Part shown: one piece after another, positions 28,624 to 37,900 of the stretch
Position numbering within the stretch: the first letter of the stretch is position 1
How the letters are laid out: each line of letters starts with the position of its first letter
NCBI GenBank assembly: GCA_007050995.1
Contig: VJOU01000006.1
Coordinates: forward strand, 103,619-167,618
Length of the DNA stretch: 64,000 bases
Origin: Glycocaulis profundi
GTDB lineage: Bacteria > Pseudomonadota > Alphaproteobacteria > Caulobacterales > Maricaulaceae
Direction of reading: 5' to 3'
The notes under the pieces: generated by a model
What the model was told of the DNA's origin: nothing
Seen by the model: the letters and a program-made list of their open reading frames with translations, nothing else
Database searches by the model: none
Position numbers and translations under genes: made by a program

Positions 28624-29046
28624 TCATCGCCGGGTGGAGAACACCCACAGCCGCGCCAGCAGGTAGTTCAGCCCCAGAGCCGCGCCGGAACCGGCGGCGA
28701 CGGAGACCGCGGCGGTGGCGGGGTTCGTGGGAAGCTGCCCGATCATCGCGGCGTAGACCAGATAGTTCAGCGCGATGCCCGCGGCCTGCGCGGCGAGGAA
28801 ACGGGCGAAGCGGGACTGGGGCCGGGTGCGGCGGCGGAAGGTCCAGACCCTGTGCAGCACGAAGGTGGCCGCCACGGCCAGCACGAAGGCGCAGGCGCGC
28901 GCGCCCAGAGGGCCGGCCAGATCGCTCCAGATGAGAAGCGCGGTGGTGCCCGCGTCGATGGCGAAGCCCAGCGCCCCGACGGCGGCGAAGCGGGCGAAGG
29001 TGCGCCTTTCGGCGGCCCCCCTCGCGCGTTTGACGGATCGGGTCAT
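28624..29046 (-). CDS. GtrA family membrane protein
   Basis: A 140-residue protein with four predicted membrane helices (about 19-37, 46-64, 83-102, 110-130). RFAAVGALGFAID and FVLHRVWTF fit the GtrA/DPMS accessory family. These proteins flip or help use polyprenyl-linked glucose for glycan decoration. It overlaps the upstream glycosyltransferase gene by ATGA and is the last gene of the minus-strand polysaccharide operon. Confidence 0.87.
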   Translation of the reverse strand: MTRSVKRARGAAERRTFARFAAVGALGFAIDAGTTALLIWSDLAGPLGARACAFVLAVAATFVLHRVWTFRRRTRPQSRFARFLAAQAAGIALNYLVYAAMIGQLPTNPATAAVSVAAGSGAALGLNYLLARLWVFSTRR

Positions 29047-29978
29047 GACGTGGGCGGCGGCGGGGCCGGCACGGCGAGATAGGCCAGAAGGCGCGACTGG
29101 ATTGAGGCGCGGCGCACGGTGTCCAGCACCAGCCCCGCATACAGCGACATCGCCGACAGCAGGGCCAGTCCCATGGCCAGGATCGCGGTGGGCAGGCGCT
29201 CGACCAGCCCGGTCTCCAGAAACTGCGCGACCACGGGCGCCCCCGACGCCACGCTCGCCAGCGCGAGCAGGGCAGCCAGGACGCCATAAGAGAGGACGGG
29301 CCGGGAGTCCTTCAGAAGCTGGACGATCCTCAGGGCGATGCGCCCGCCGTCGCGGAAGGTCCTCAGCTTGCTGGCGCCGCCTTCGGGCCGCTCGCGATAG
29401 CGCACCGGCGTCTCCGCGCAGGGCAGCTGCAGCTCCAGCGCGTGAATGGTGATCGCGGTTTCGATGTCGAACCCGCGGACGGTCGCGGGGAAACTCTTCA
29501 CGAACCGGCGGGAGAAGACGCGGCAGCCGGTGAAGATGTCGGTGAACGCGCCGCCGAACAGGGCCCGCACGACCGCGTTGAACCCTTCATTGCCCAGCGC
29601 GTGGCCGGGCCGGTGCGCGTCCGCGGATTCAGGCGCGCGCGCGCCGGCCACCATGTCCAGAGGCCCCTCGCGCAGGGCCTTCACCATGCCCGGCAGGGCT
29701 GAAAGGTCGTATGTGCCGTCCGCGTCCGCCATCACATAGATGTCCGCCTCGATGTCGGCGAAAAGGCGGCGGACCGCGGCGCCCTTGCCCTTTCGCGGCT
29801 CGAACAGCACCTCCGCGCCTGCAGACCGGGCGAGCGCGGCCGTGTCGTCGGACGAATTGTTGTCGCACACCACGATCCGCGCGCCGGGCAGCGCCGCGCG
29901 CGCCTCGGCGATCACGTTCTGGATCGCGGCGGCCTCGTCATGGGCGGGCAGGAGGATGGCGATGGCGGGCTCGGTCAT
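29043..29978 (-). CDS. Glycosyltransferase family 2, DPM-like with C-terminal membrane helices
   Basis: A 311-residue enzyme. The GT-A domain contains AILLPAHDEAAAI, CDNNSSDDT, the metal-binding MADADGTYD, and the GFDIETAIT acceptor region. Two membrane helices lie near 230-280. This layout matches polyprenyl-phosphate sugar transferases, whose product is usually handled by GtrA, encoded next. The start at 29978 is set by an ATGA overlap with the preceding gene. A much longer in-frame ORF upstream is a shadow of that gene. Confidence 0.88.
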   Translation of the reverse strand: MTEPAIAILLPAHDEAAAIQNVIAEARAALPGARIVVCDNNSSDDTAALARSAGAEVLFEPRKGKGAAVRRLFADIEADIYVMADADGTYDLSALPGMVKALREGPLDMVAGARAPESADAHRPGHALGNEGFNAVVRALFGGAFTDIFTGCRVFSRRFVKSFPATVRGFDIETAITIHALELQLPCAETPVRYRERPEGGASKLRTFRDGGRIALRIVQLLKDSRPVLSYGVLAALLALASVASGAPVVAQFLETGLVERLPTAILAMGLALLSAMSLYAGLVLDTVRRASIQSRLLAYLAVPAPPPPTS

Positions 29979-31513
29979 GCGGTCTCCGGACGCCTGCAGG
30001 CGCGCCACGCGGCGTACAGCGCCAGCCCCGCCGCCGCAAGTCCGAGGACGGCGGCCAGCACCGGGCGCCCGAGCGCGGAGAGCTGGGCGGCGTCGATCAG
30101 GCAGTCGGACGCCGACAGGTCGTACCGACGGTCCGGTCCCTTGTCCGCGCAGCCTGAAAACAGCGAAAGCTGGAGCGTCATCCCCAGCGCCAGAAGACCC
30201 GCCGACCAGGACGCCAGCGCCGGGGCGATCAGGCGAGATCCCCGCCATCCAGCCGCCACCACCACAATCAGCGCCGGGGCGAGAATGTGCAGATACCAGC
30301 CCGGCGTGCCCGAACCCGCGCCGGTGAAGGCGATCCGCACCATCAGGTGATAGACCAGCCCCGCGGCCATTGGCGCGGCCATGAACAGTGGCAGCAGCGT
30401 CGCGGGCGGCAGGGACCGCGCCCGCCAAAGACAGCGCGCGAGCACGAAGCCCATCAGCAGGACCGGCCCGGCGAGCAGGATCTCCGGCGGCCGGGCCAGC
30501 GACCACGTCCCGGCCCAGGCGAAGCTCCCGGCGATGGCGGCGAGACCCCGGGCGAGGGCGGACAGGGAGAAATTCTCCCCCAGACCGGCGAGCACGGAGC
30601 CTTCCTCTGCGAAGCGGATGAACTCGTCCCCGCCGGTGGGCGTGCCGTGGGCGGCGAGCTGCCACACATAGAACCAGCCGCCGATCAGGCCCGCCGCCAG
30701 CGCCGTGGAGATCATCGCCTTCAGCCGCTCCGCCTGACGCTTCTCCGCCAGCCATCGCCAGCCCAGCCACGCCATCACCCCCGCCGAGATCGGCAGGAAG
30801 AAGGCCTTCGTCAGCAGCCCCAGGCCCAGCCACAGCCCCAGAAGGGCGCCCGACCGCATGGTGTGCCCTTCCGCCTCCATCTCCAGCGTCTGCCGGAAGG
30901 CGAGCGCGGCCAGCAGCAGGCACAGCGCGTCATTGCCCAGCCGGGCCATCTCGGGGAAGAACTGGGGGAACAGGAAGGGCCAGGCCGCCATCACCGCCCC
31001 CAGCCCCGGCGTTATCCCCGGCAGGCGGCGGCAGGCGGCCTCCACCCCGATCACGAGCCCCGCGAACGCCATCAGCCAGCTCGTCAGCCTCAGGGCGGCG
31101 AAATGATCCACCCAGTTCAGATGCTGGCTGGCCAGGAAGACCGGCGTCATAAGCAGGTAATAGAGCGGCGGGTGCTGAGCCTGCCAGTTGGGCGCGGAAT
31201 CGGGCGTGAACGCCGCGGGCGGGCGCGCGGTGCGCGGCCCCGCATCGGGGGTCCAGTCGCGATAGGAGACGCCGAAGGGCGGGTCGAAGGGTGGCGTTCC
31301 CGAATAGGCGTGCGGTCCGGGATAGTCGCGCACGGCGCGGTCCAGCCGGTCCTCGCCATACACCGGGATGCGCCCGTCATGGGCGATCTGCGACAGGCTG
31401 GACCAGTGGGCGGGCTCGTCGAAGCCCTCGAAGGGCGGGAGTATCAGAAGATGGGCCAGCCCCGCCAGCAGGGCGGCGGCGAGCATGATCCGCCGGGGCA
31501 TAAACCCCCGCAC
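29975..31513 (-). CDS. Polytopic membrane glycosyltransferase-like protein (GT39/DUF2142-like)
   Basis: A 512-residue protein with about 11 membrane helices and a large first periplasmic loop bearing FEGFDEPAHWSSL, the acidic motif expected in GT-C lipid-linked sugar transferases. WQAQHPPLYYLLM follows, reminiscent of the HPPLYY motif of ArnT/PMT-like enzymes. It probably transfers a polyprenyl-linked sugar to a glycan in the periplasm, in line with the DPM-like and GtrA genes after it. It starts 3 nt from the upstream gene's stop. Confidence 0.78.
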   Translation of the reverse strand: MRGFMPRRIMLAAALLAGLAHLLILPPFEGFDEPAHWSSLSQIAHDGRIPVYGEDRLDRAVRDYPGPHAYSGTPPFDPPFGVSYRDWTPDAGPRTARPPAAFTPDSAPNWQAQHPPLYYLLMTPVFLASQHLNWVDHFAALRLTSWLMAFAGLVIGVEAACRRLPGITPGLGAVMAAWPFLFPQFFPEMARLGNDALCLLLAALAFRQTLEMEAEGHTMRSGALLGLWLGLGLLTKAFFLPISAGVMAWLGWRWLAEKRQAERLKAMISTALAAGLIGGWFYVWQLAAHGTPTGGDEFIRFAEEGSVLAGLGENFSLSALARGLAAIAGSFAWAGTWSLARPPEILLAGPVLLMGFVLARCLWRARSLPPATLLPLFMAAPMAAGLVYHLMVRIAFTGAGSGTPGWYLHILAPALIVVVAAGWRGSRLIAPALASWSAGLLALGMTLQLSLFSGCADKGPDRRYDLSASDCLIDAAQLSALGRPVLAAVLGLAAAGLALYAAWRACRRPETA

Positions 31514-31516
31514 CGG

Positions 31517-32131
31517 TCAGTCTCCGTCAGGCAGGATGGTCACGCGGATGGAGCGGATGACCACTTCCCGGCCCAGCCCCTCGGGGTCAGGCCAGATGCC
31601 GACGGCCTCGTTGTTGTTGGCGACGGCGTCCTCGGGCGCGGTCCACTCGAAGCTGACCGTGCTCCAGTCGGGGGACAGATCGACTTCACGCCAGCCGGAA
31701 TCGCCATAGCCGATCGTGAAATAGCCGATCCGCGCGGTGTAGGGCCCCGCCGCGCTCGACGCGCGCACCTGCATCTCGATCCTCAGCCTGCGGCCCGCGA
31801 TGCGATCCTCGAACTCAGGGGGCGGGATGGCGGCCACGCCCGCGCTCATGGTTCCGGCGGCCTCGAAACTCGCGTCCGCGCGCGCCCGCGCGACGGGTCC
31901 GTCAGACGAGGTCGGATCGAACCGGACCGACGTGCCCGGTCCCGGTATGAGGTCGGACAGCGCCTCGCCCGCCACGATGAAGGCGGTGTCGGTCACGGTG
32001 GGGGTCAGGCCCGTGGGGCGCATGGTCAGGGCGGCGGCGATCATGGCGCATGCCGCCAGTCCGGCGGCGGGGTAGAAGACCCAGTCGGGCACGGAGTGCC
32101 GGGTCAGGCGTGAGATCGCGGCGCGGGGCAT
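31517..32131 (-). CDS. Single-pass membrane protein with beta-rich carbohydrate-binding-like domain
   Basis: I do not recognise this 204-residue protein. It has a basic N-terminus, one membrane helix at about 18-36, and an extracytoplasmic beta-rich domain. RRLRIEMQVRASS...YTARIGYFTIGYGDSGWREVDLSPDW and FEWTAP resemble the beta-sandwich of carbohydrate-binding modules. Its place between the sugar transferase and the GT39-like gene, 3 nt before the latter, suggests an accessory role in polysaccharide export or transfer. The start at 32131 has no strong ribosome site. Confidence 0.55.
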   Translation of the reverse strand: MPRAAISRLTRHSVPDWVFYPAAGLAACAMIAAALTMRPTGLTPTVTDTAFIVAGEALSDLIPGPGTSVRFDPTSSDGPVARARADASFEAAGTMSAGVAAIPPPEFEDRIAGRRLRIEMQVRASSAAGPYTARIGYFTIGYGDSGWREVDLSPDWSTVSFEWTAPEDAVANNNEAVGIWPDPEGLGREVVIRSIRVTILPDGD

Positions 32132-32211
32132 GACGGCTCTGGGCTCGAAGACATCAGGAGCGGGGCACAATGGCCCGTCCCTCCTCGCGCCGCAACGGCC
32201 TGTCACGCCTG

Positions 32212-33618
32212 TCAGCGGCCTGAGGGCCGCACCACCTCCAGCACGGTGCGCGCCAGGATCACGGCATCGCGCCAAAGCGACCAGTTGCGCGCGTACCAGG
32301 CGTCCAGCCGGGCGCGCTCGGCGAAGGTGGTCGCGTTGCGTCCGTTGACCTGCCACATCCCGGTGATCCCCGGGCGCATCCGCTCATAGGCGTGGATCGC
32401 CTCGCCATAGACCGGCCTCTGCTCGGGCATCATCGGCCGGGGGCCGACCAGGCTCATCTCCCCGCGCAGGACGTTCACCAGCTGGGGCAGCTCGTCGAGA
32501 TTCAGACGGCGGATGATGCGCCCGACAGGAGTGATGCGCGGATCGTCGGTCAGCTTCTGATACGCGTTCCATTCCGCCGCCTTGGCCGGGTCGGCCTCCA
32601 GAAGCGCCCGCAGCCGCGCGTCGGCGTCCACGGCCATGGAGCGGAATTTCAGGCAACCGAACGTTCGTCCGTTTCTTCCGATCCGGCTCTGGACATACAG
32701 GGCAGGACCGCCATCGGCCCGCGTCAGCACCGCCAGAAGCGCCATCAGGGGCGACAGCAGCACGAGCGCCAGCGCCGCGCCACACAGATCGGCGGCGCGC
32801 TTGACCACGGCGCCCGCGGGGCGGTCGAGCGGATCGCCGACGCGCATGACCAGCCCCTCTGCGGGCGGGTAGTCGATCACGTCCAGGCTGGCGCCGCTGA
32901 CCTGTCCCAGAGCGGGCTGGTAGTAGAAGCTCCGCCCCCGCGCGCCCAGCCATGACGCCAGCCGGGCGGCGGCGGGCTGTCCCGGCTCGTCGGCCGTCAG
33001 GAAGATGGTCCGCGGCCCCAGCGCCTCCAGCCGCGCGGCGAGGGCGTCGGATTCCAGCCCGGCCAGCTCGTCCAGATCGGCGAAGCGTTCGGGCTGCAGG
33101 CCGTGGCCTGAGTTGAAATCCAGAAGACGGCTCGCCGCCTCCCAGCGTCCGCGGGGCGCGATCACCGCGACCGGCTCCATCCACGACCCCGCGGCCATCA
33201 GCGCCGCCCGGGCGGCCAGCCGCAGCCCGAGCAGGACCAGCGCGGCGGGCGCCCACATGAGCGCGGAGGCCGGAACCATGCCCGGATGCTCGATCGCGGC
33301 GAACGTCGCGGAGGCGGCGAGAAACGCGGTCACGGAGAGCTGGAACAGGGGGCGGACCTGATTGGACGGGCTCTGGCGCACCCGGTAGTGGCCTTTCCCG
33401 CGCAGCCAGATCAGCCCAGCGGCGGCAAGGCCGCCCGTGATCAGGAGATGCGCCGCGCCGTTCGCGCTTTCGGGCAGAACAAAGCAGGAGATCAGGGCGA
33501 GCGCGGCCAGCGCGGACATGTCCGTGAACGCGAACACGCCGGGGCCGGTCAGGGCGGAAAGAAGTCCCCGCCGCGGGGCCCGAGCATATCGGCTCGCGTG
33601 AATCTCAATATGGGCCAT
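32212..33618 (-). CDS. Polyprenyl-phosphate sugar phosphotransferase (WbaP/ExoY-like)
   Basis: A 468-residue initiating transferase. Four or five N-terminal membrane helices precede a cytosolic Rossmann-like domain (about 150-260), then the bacterial sugar transferase domain. That domain has [27 protein letters not shown], the [21 protein letters not shown] core and [12 protein letters not shown]. It loads the first sugar phosphate onto undecaprenyl phosphate. The start at 33618 follows GGGGAG with long spacing; an ATG at 33651 is an alternative. Confidence 0.9.
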   Translation of the reverse strand: MAHIEIHASRYARAPRRGLLSALTGPGVFAFTDMSALAALALISCFVLPESANGAAHLLITGGLAAAGLIWLRGKGHYRVRQSPSNQVRPLFQLSVTAFLAASATFAAIEHPGMVPASALMWAPAALVLLGLRLAARAALMAAGSWMEPVAVIAPRGRWEAASRLLDFNSGHGLQPERFADLDELAGLESDALAARLEALGPRTIFLTADEPGQPAAARLASWLGARGRSFYYQPALGQVSGASLDVIDYPPAEGLVMRVGDPLDRPAGAVVKRAADLCGAALALVLLSPLMALLAVLTRADGGPALYVQSRIGRNGRTFGCLKFRSMAVDADARLRALLEADPAKAAEWNAYQKLTDDPRITPVGRIIRRLNLDELPQLVNVLRGEMSLVGPRPMMPEQRPVYGEAIHAYERMRPGITGMWQVNGRNATTFAERARLDAWYARNWSLWRDAVILARTVLEVVRPSGR

Positions 33619-33671
33619 CTGCGTCCCGCTCTCCCCTGTCGGACACGCCATGGGCGGGCCCTCAGGAAAGC

Positions 33672-34880
33672 TTACGCAATTTTCCTGCCGGGTTGCAGGA
33701 GGGAGAAACCCACACCCAGGGCGAGGGCGGCGTGGTGCCATTCCTGCCAGAGTCCGTAGCCGACGAGCACGTTCACCAGCCAGACCCCGACCACGAAGGC
33801 CAGGCTGATCCAGGCGGGACGCGACAGGCGGACGCGGCCGATCCAGGCCCCCAGAGCGCCCAGAGCGGCGGCGACCAGCCCTGCCCCGACCAGGCCGCCC
33901 TCCAGCCACAGGTGCAGCGGCGCGTTGTGCACGTGCAGCGGCAGAAGCTCGATGGTCATGCCCCTCAGCTCGGTGGTGTCGTTGAGCACCCGCGTGGCGT
34001 CCAGCCCATGCCCGGTGATCGGACGCTCGGCGATCAGTGCGTTCGCGTAGGCCCAGATCTCCAGCCGCCACTCCCAGGACAGCGGGACTGAGTCGCGCAT
34101 GTCCTGAGGAATCACCGACAGCACCGCCGCCATCAGGACCGGCCCCGCCAGGATCAGCAGGGCGGTTCCCCAGATGATGGCCTGCAGCGTGGCGCGCGGA
34201 CGCAGCGCGGCCAGCGCCGCGGCGACCGACCCGGCGGCCAGCCCCACCATGTTCGCATGCATGTTGAAGGCCCCGGCGGCGACGACCAGCAGGATCGCGC
34301 AGGCCACCGCCAGCAGGCGCGCGCCCGTCCGTCCCGCGCACCACAGCATCACCGCCGCCGCGCCGCCGAACATGATCGCGGGCGTGGCGGCCCGGCTGAG
34401 CGTGCGGTTGATGAAGGGCATCAGCCCGTCCAGCGTGCCTTCATAGCCTTCCACCGCCAGCTTGTAGCTCATGTTCAGGTGGCCCTGGGTCAGGGCCTCC
34501 ATGAACAGATAGCCCAGCGCCGCCAGCGCGCAGAACACCGCCCAGGGCCGGGCGGCGGCCCGTGTCTCTTCCCCCATCCGGCTGACCGCGAAGGGCAGCA
34601 GGGCGAAGACCGGGGTGGCGAAGGCCAGCTTGTAGAGCTCTTCGGGTTTCTCGTAGGGCGACCAGGCGAAGCTCAGGCAGTACCAGCCCAGAGCGGCGAG
34701 CGTCAGAACGAGGGCTGGCGAAGGGCGTCTCAGATACGGCCACAGGGCGCGGAACGGGGCCGCGCCCAGCCCCGCCAGCCAGACCAGCGGCGCCAGGCCC
34801 AGCCCGCCCGCGCCGGTCAGCAGGAAGGCCAGCGGCATGGAGATCCGCCAGGCCCAGAGCGTGCGCCGCTCCAGCTTCAT
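33672..34880 (-). CDS. O-antigen ligase/polymerase family protein
   Basis: A 402-residue polytopic protein with about 10-11 helices and a large periplasmic loop. It carries RPITGHGLDATRV and HVHNAPLHLWLEGGLVGAGL, the Wzy_C/WaaL signature containing the conserved His and Glu. It either polymerises the repeat unit or ligates it to lipid A-core. It overlaps the histidine phosphatase gene by ATGA. Confidence 0.88.
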   Translation of the reverse strand: MKLERRTLWAWRISMPLAFLLTGAGGLGLAPLVWLAGLGAAPFRALWPYLRRPSPALVLTLAALGWYCLSFAWSPYEKPEELYKLAFATPVFALLPFAVSRMGEETRAAARPWAVFCALAALGYLFMEALTQGHLNMSYKLAVEGYEGTLDGLMPFINRTLSRAATPAIMFGGAAAVMLWCAGRTGARLLAVACAILLVVAAGAFNMHANMVGLAAGSVAAALAALRPRATLQAIIWGTALLILAGPVLMAAVLSVIPQDMRDSVPLSWEWRLEIWAYANALIAERPITGHGLDATRVLNDTTELRGMTIELLPLHVHNAPLHLWLEGGLVGAGLVAAALGALGAWIGRVRLSRPAWISLAFVVGVWLVNVLVGYGLWQEWHHAALALGVGFSLLQPGRKIA

Positions 34881-35515
34881 TCCGCCTCGATCCCTTCAAA
34901 CAGGCCCGGTTCCGGTTCGCGGTTCCATGCGGCGAGATGGGCTGCCCCGTCACGGACATGGGCCAGGCTCCAGCGGCCGGTCTTCATCTTCGCGTCGCCG
35001 GTCCCGCCCAGCAAGGGATGGAAATAGCGCAGGACGCCGTTCGAGGAGATCACCAGCACGGTGTCGCCCGGCTCGCCCGCCGCGAGGATCCCGTCCAGCA
35101 CCGCCTTGGCGTTCTTCGCGATCACGTCCGCGGACGGCGTCCAGCCTGCGCCTTCAGGGACGATGGAGCGTTCGCGCCAGTCCTCGATGGCGGCTTCGCC
35201 CCACCGGGTCGCGATTTCGGCGTCCGAGCGTCCGCCCCATTGGCCGTAGTCGATTTCCTTGAGGCGCTCGTCGATTTCGAACACGCCGCCGAAACCGCAG
35301 GCGTCCGCGGCGATCTCCGCGCCGATGCGGGTGCGCTTGAGCGGTCCGGCGATGATCCGGCCGGGGATGCGTCCCGCGGCTTTGAGCGCCTCGCCGAAGC
35401 GGGCGGACTGGGCGCGGCCGTGATCGGTCAGGGGCAGGTCCTCGCGCGCGCCCACCCAGACCGGCGTGTCTCCGGGTCCGAACGTGTTGCCGTGGCGGGC
35501 GAGCACGATCAGCAT
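34877..35515 (-). CDS. Histidine phosphatase family protein
   Basis: A 212-residue phosphoglycerate-mutase-fold phosphatase with the phosphohistidine motif RHGNT at about 7-11, AGPLKRT carrying the second arginine, and a catalytic segment near DTVLVISSNGVLR where the usual GH is replaced by SN. That departure from the GHG motif may alter or weaken activity. In an LPS operon it could dephosphorylate a sugar intermediate, but the substrate is unknown. The start shares one nucleotide with the kdsB stop. Confidence 0.8.
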   Translation of the reverse strand: MLIVLARHGNTFGPGDTPVWVGAREDLPLTDHGRAQSARFGEALKAAGRIPGRIIAGPLKRTRIGAEIAADACGFGGVFEIDERLKEIDYGQWGGRSDAEIATRWGEAAIEDWRERSIVPEGAGWTPSADVIAKNAKAVLDGILAAGEPGDTVLVISSNGVLRYFHPLLGGTGDAKMKTGRWSLAHVRDGAAHLAAWNREPEPGLFEGIEAE

Positions 35516-36294
35516 CAGACGATCTCTCCCTCCGCCGCGACGATGCCCGCCGCGATCTCGGCGTCCCGCGGGCTGTCCACCGACCACGGCGTGCGCCCGC
35601 GATAATCGGTCAGCACGATGCGGATCGGAATGCCGTTCTCCAGCGCGCGCAGCTGTTCGAGGCTTTCGGCGGTCTCCAGCGGGCTGGGCTCGAGGGCGAC
35701 GAGGCGCTTCAGGGCGGAGAAGCGGTAGGCGTAAAGCCCGATATGCTTGAACACCGGCGTGCCCGCGCTCTTTTCGCGCTGGAAGGGGATGACGGCCTTG
35801 GAGAAATAGAGCGCGTTCATGTCCCGCCCGAAGACCACCGTCGTGCCGCCCACCTCGCCGCGCGCCTTGGCCTCGGCCATCTTCGCGTAGGCTTCCGGCG
35901 ACAGTTCCACCGCCGGGGTCGCCATGGGCAGGGACGGGTCGGCGGCCATCGCGCCCGCCGCCGCCTCGATCACCCAGGGCGGGGTCAGGGGCGCGTCGCC
36001 CTGCAGGTTGACGATCACGTCGTCGTCGCCCGCGAAGCTCTTGACCGCCTCGAACGCGCGCTCGGTGCCGTTGCGGCAGCTCTCGGGCGTCATCACGGCC
36101 TCGCCGCCGAAGCGCGCCACGGCCTGCGCGATGCGCTCGTCGTCGGTGGCGACGATCACCCGGTCCACGCTGGGTGCCGCGGCGGCCAGCCGGCGCACCC
36201 GCTCGACCATCGGCACGCCCGCGATTTCGTGCAGCGGCTTGCCGGGAAACCGGGTGGAACCGTAGCGGGCGGGAATGACGGCGATGACGCTCAT
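35515..36294 (-). CDS. kdsB: 3-deoxy-manno-octulosonate cytidylyltransferase (CMP-KDO synthetase)
   Basis: A 259-residue cytidylyltransferase with [15 protein letters not shown] at 7-21, [15 protein letters not shown] and the C-terminal HIGLYAYRF...[16 protein letters not shown], all KdsB features. It activates KDO as CMP-KDO for LPS inner core. One segment differs: the usual HPSGTDR reads CRNGTER, so a KDO variant such as 8-amino-KDO or a related ulosonate is possible. It heads the eight-gene minus-strand operon. Confidence 0.88.
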   Translation of the reverse strand: MSVIAVIPARYGSTRFPGKPLHEIAGVPMVERVRRLAAAAPSVDRVIVATDDERIAQAVARFGGEAVMTPESCRNGTERAFEAVKSFAGDDDVIVNLQGDAPLTPPWVIEAAAGAMAADPSLPMATPAVELSPEAYAKMAEAKARGEVGGTTVVFGRDMNALYFSKAVIPFQREKSAGTPVFKHIGLYAYRFSALKRLVALEPSPLETAESLEQLRALENGIPIRIVLTDYRGRTPWSVDSPRDAEIAAGIVAAEGEIV

Positions 36295-36488
36295 GGAAGG
36301 GTCCGGGCGCGATGGGCGGGTCAGGCCTTGTCTCGCACGGTCAGGGCGCGCGGGAAAGTCCCGCTCATCCCCTTTGCCCGCGCCGCGCGCATGGGCTAGA
36401 ACCCGGAGCAGACACGCCGCGGGCCGCGCCCGGCATCAGCCGGAGCGCGCCGGGCGGGATTTTTCATTTCCTCGGGAGCGCTTTCCGC

Positions 36489-37253
36489 ATGGCCGGACAT
36501 TCCAAATGGGCCAACATCCAGCACCGCAAGGGCCGCCAGGACAAGGCGCGCGCCAAGCTGTTCTCCAAGCTGTCCAAAGAGATCACCATCGCCTCGAAGA
36601 TGGGCGGGCCCGATCCTGACATGAATCCGCGCCTGCGGCTGGCCGTGGCCAACGCCAAGGGCCAGTCCATGCCCAAGGACAATATCGAGCGGGCGATCAA
36701 GAAGGGCCAGGGCGGGGACGTCGAGGAGTATTTCGAGATCCGCTACGAGGGCTTCGGCCCGGCGGGCGTGGGCCTGATCGTGGAAGCCTCCACCGACAAC
36801 AAGAACCGCGCCGCCGCCGAAGTGCGCAGCGCCTTTTCCAAGAATGGCGGCAACATGGGCGAGACCGGCTCGGTCTCCTTCATGTTCGATCAGGTCGGCG
36901 AGATCCGCTACCCGCTGTCCATCGGCGACGAGGAAGCCGTGTTCGAGGCCGCCATCGAGGCGGGCGCCGAGGACGTGGCCCAGGAGCCCGGCGGCGAGGA
37001 CGAGGAGGGCGAGCACGTCATCCAGTGCGCCCGCGACGATCTGGGCGATGTCAGCACCGCCCTTTCCGAGCGCTTCGGCGAGGCGAAGTCGGCCAACATC
37101 ATCTGGCGGCCCCAGAACCTCATCGAGGTCGATGGCGACAAGGCCGCGACCCTGATGAAGCTGATGGACGCCCTCGAAGACATCGACGACGTGTCCAGCG
37201 TCTACGCCAATTTCGACATCTCGGAATCTGAGATGGACAAGCTGGCGGGCTGA
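36489..37253 (+). CDS. YebC/PmpR family DNA-binding/translation regulator
   Basis: A 254-residue protein with the invariant N-terminus [20 protein letters not shown], then [13 protein letters not shown] and [10 protein letters not shown], fully typical of YebC. The family was named for transcriptional regulation, and members also relieve ribosome stalling at proline stretches. GGGAG about 10 nt upstream supports the ATG at 36489. It is 26 nt upstream of cmk. Confidence 0.95.
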   Translation: MAGHSKWANIQHRKGRQDKARAKLFSKLSKEITIASKMGGPDPDMNPRLRLAVANAKGQSMPKDNIERAIKKGQGGDVEEYFEIRYEGFGPAGVGLIVEASTDNKNRAAAEVRSAFSKNGGNMGETGSVSFMFDQVGEIRYPLSIGDEEAVFEAAIEAGAEDVAQEPGGEDEEGEHVIQCARDDLGDVSTALSERFGEAKSANIIWRPQNLIEVDGDKAATLMKLMDALEDIDDVSSVYANFDISESEMDKLAG

Positions 37254-37279
37254 GGCTTCCCGCGTCCGGAGGACGGCTC

Positions 37280-37900
37280 ATGATCATCGCCGTGGACGGC
37301 CCGATGGCCTCGGGCAAGGGCACCATCGCCCGCGCGCTGGCCGCGAAATTCGGCCTGCCGCATATGGACACCGGCGCGCTCTACCGCGCGGTGGCGGTCG
37401 ACGTGCTTGAAGCGGGCGCCAATCCCAAGGACGCCGCCGCCGCCGAAGCGGCGGCCAGGTCGCTCGATCCCGACGCCATCGACGAGGCGAAGATCCGCAG
37501 CGCGGGCGCGGGCGTGGCCGCCTCCATCGTCTCCGCCCACTCCGGTGTGCGGGCGGCGCTGAAACAGCTTCAGAAGGATTTCGCCCATCGCGAGGGCGGG
37601 GCGGTTCTGGACGGGCGGGACATCGGCACGATCATCTGCCCGGACGCGGACGTGAAGCTGTTCGTGACCGCCAGCGAGGAGGCCCGCGCCTGGCGGCGTC
37701 ATTCCGAACTGGTCAACCGGGGCGAAGTGATCGGCTTCGATCAGGTCCTCATCCAGCTTCGCGAGCGGGACGGCCGGGACGCGGGGCGCGCGGACGCGCC
37801 TCTGCTGAAGGCGGACGACGCGGTCGAGCTGGACACCACCGACATGGACGTGGGCGAGGCGGTCAGGGCCGCCATCGCCATCGTGGAGCGGGCGCGCTAG
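37280..37900 (+). CDS. cmk: Cytidylate kinase
   Basis: A 206-residue P-loop kinase with GPMASGKGT at 7-15, MDTGALYRAVA and DGRDIGT, the (d)CMP-binding motifs of Cmk. It phosphorylates CMP and dCMP. In many alphaproteobacteria it neighbours rpsA or aroA; neither is here. Its TAG stop shares CTAG with the convergent gene. Confidence 0.95.
   Translation: MIIAVDGPMASGKGTIARALAAKFGLPHMDTGALYRAVAVDVLEAGANPKDAAAAEAAARSLDPDAIDEAKIRSAGAGVAASIVSAHSGVRAALKQLQKDFAHREGGAVLDGRDIGTIICPDADVKLFVTASEEARAWRRHSELVNRGEVIGFDQVLIQLRERDGRDAGRADAPLLKADDAVELDTTDMDVGEAVRAAIAIVERAR

Noticed and set aside
30287..32113. 608-codon plus-strand ORF
   Set aside because: Antisense to two polysaccharide operon genes; Arg/Gln/Gly-rich with no membrane or catalytic pattern.
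33619..34344. In-frame N-terminal extension of the WbaP/ExoY-like gene
   Set aside because: The extension overlaps the O-antigen ligase gene and has shadow composition; the protein's membrane domain begins near 33618.
36427..36464. Hairpin plus T-run before yebC read as a terminator
   Set aside because: CGCCCGGC/GCCGGGCG has a 14-nt loop and the T-run is interrupted and separated; it is too weak and lies in the yebC leader.
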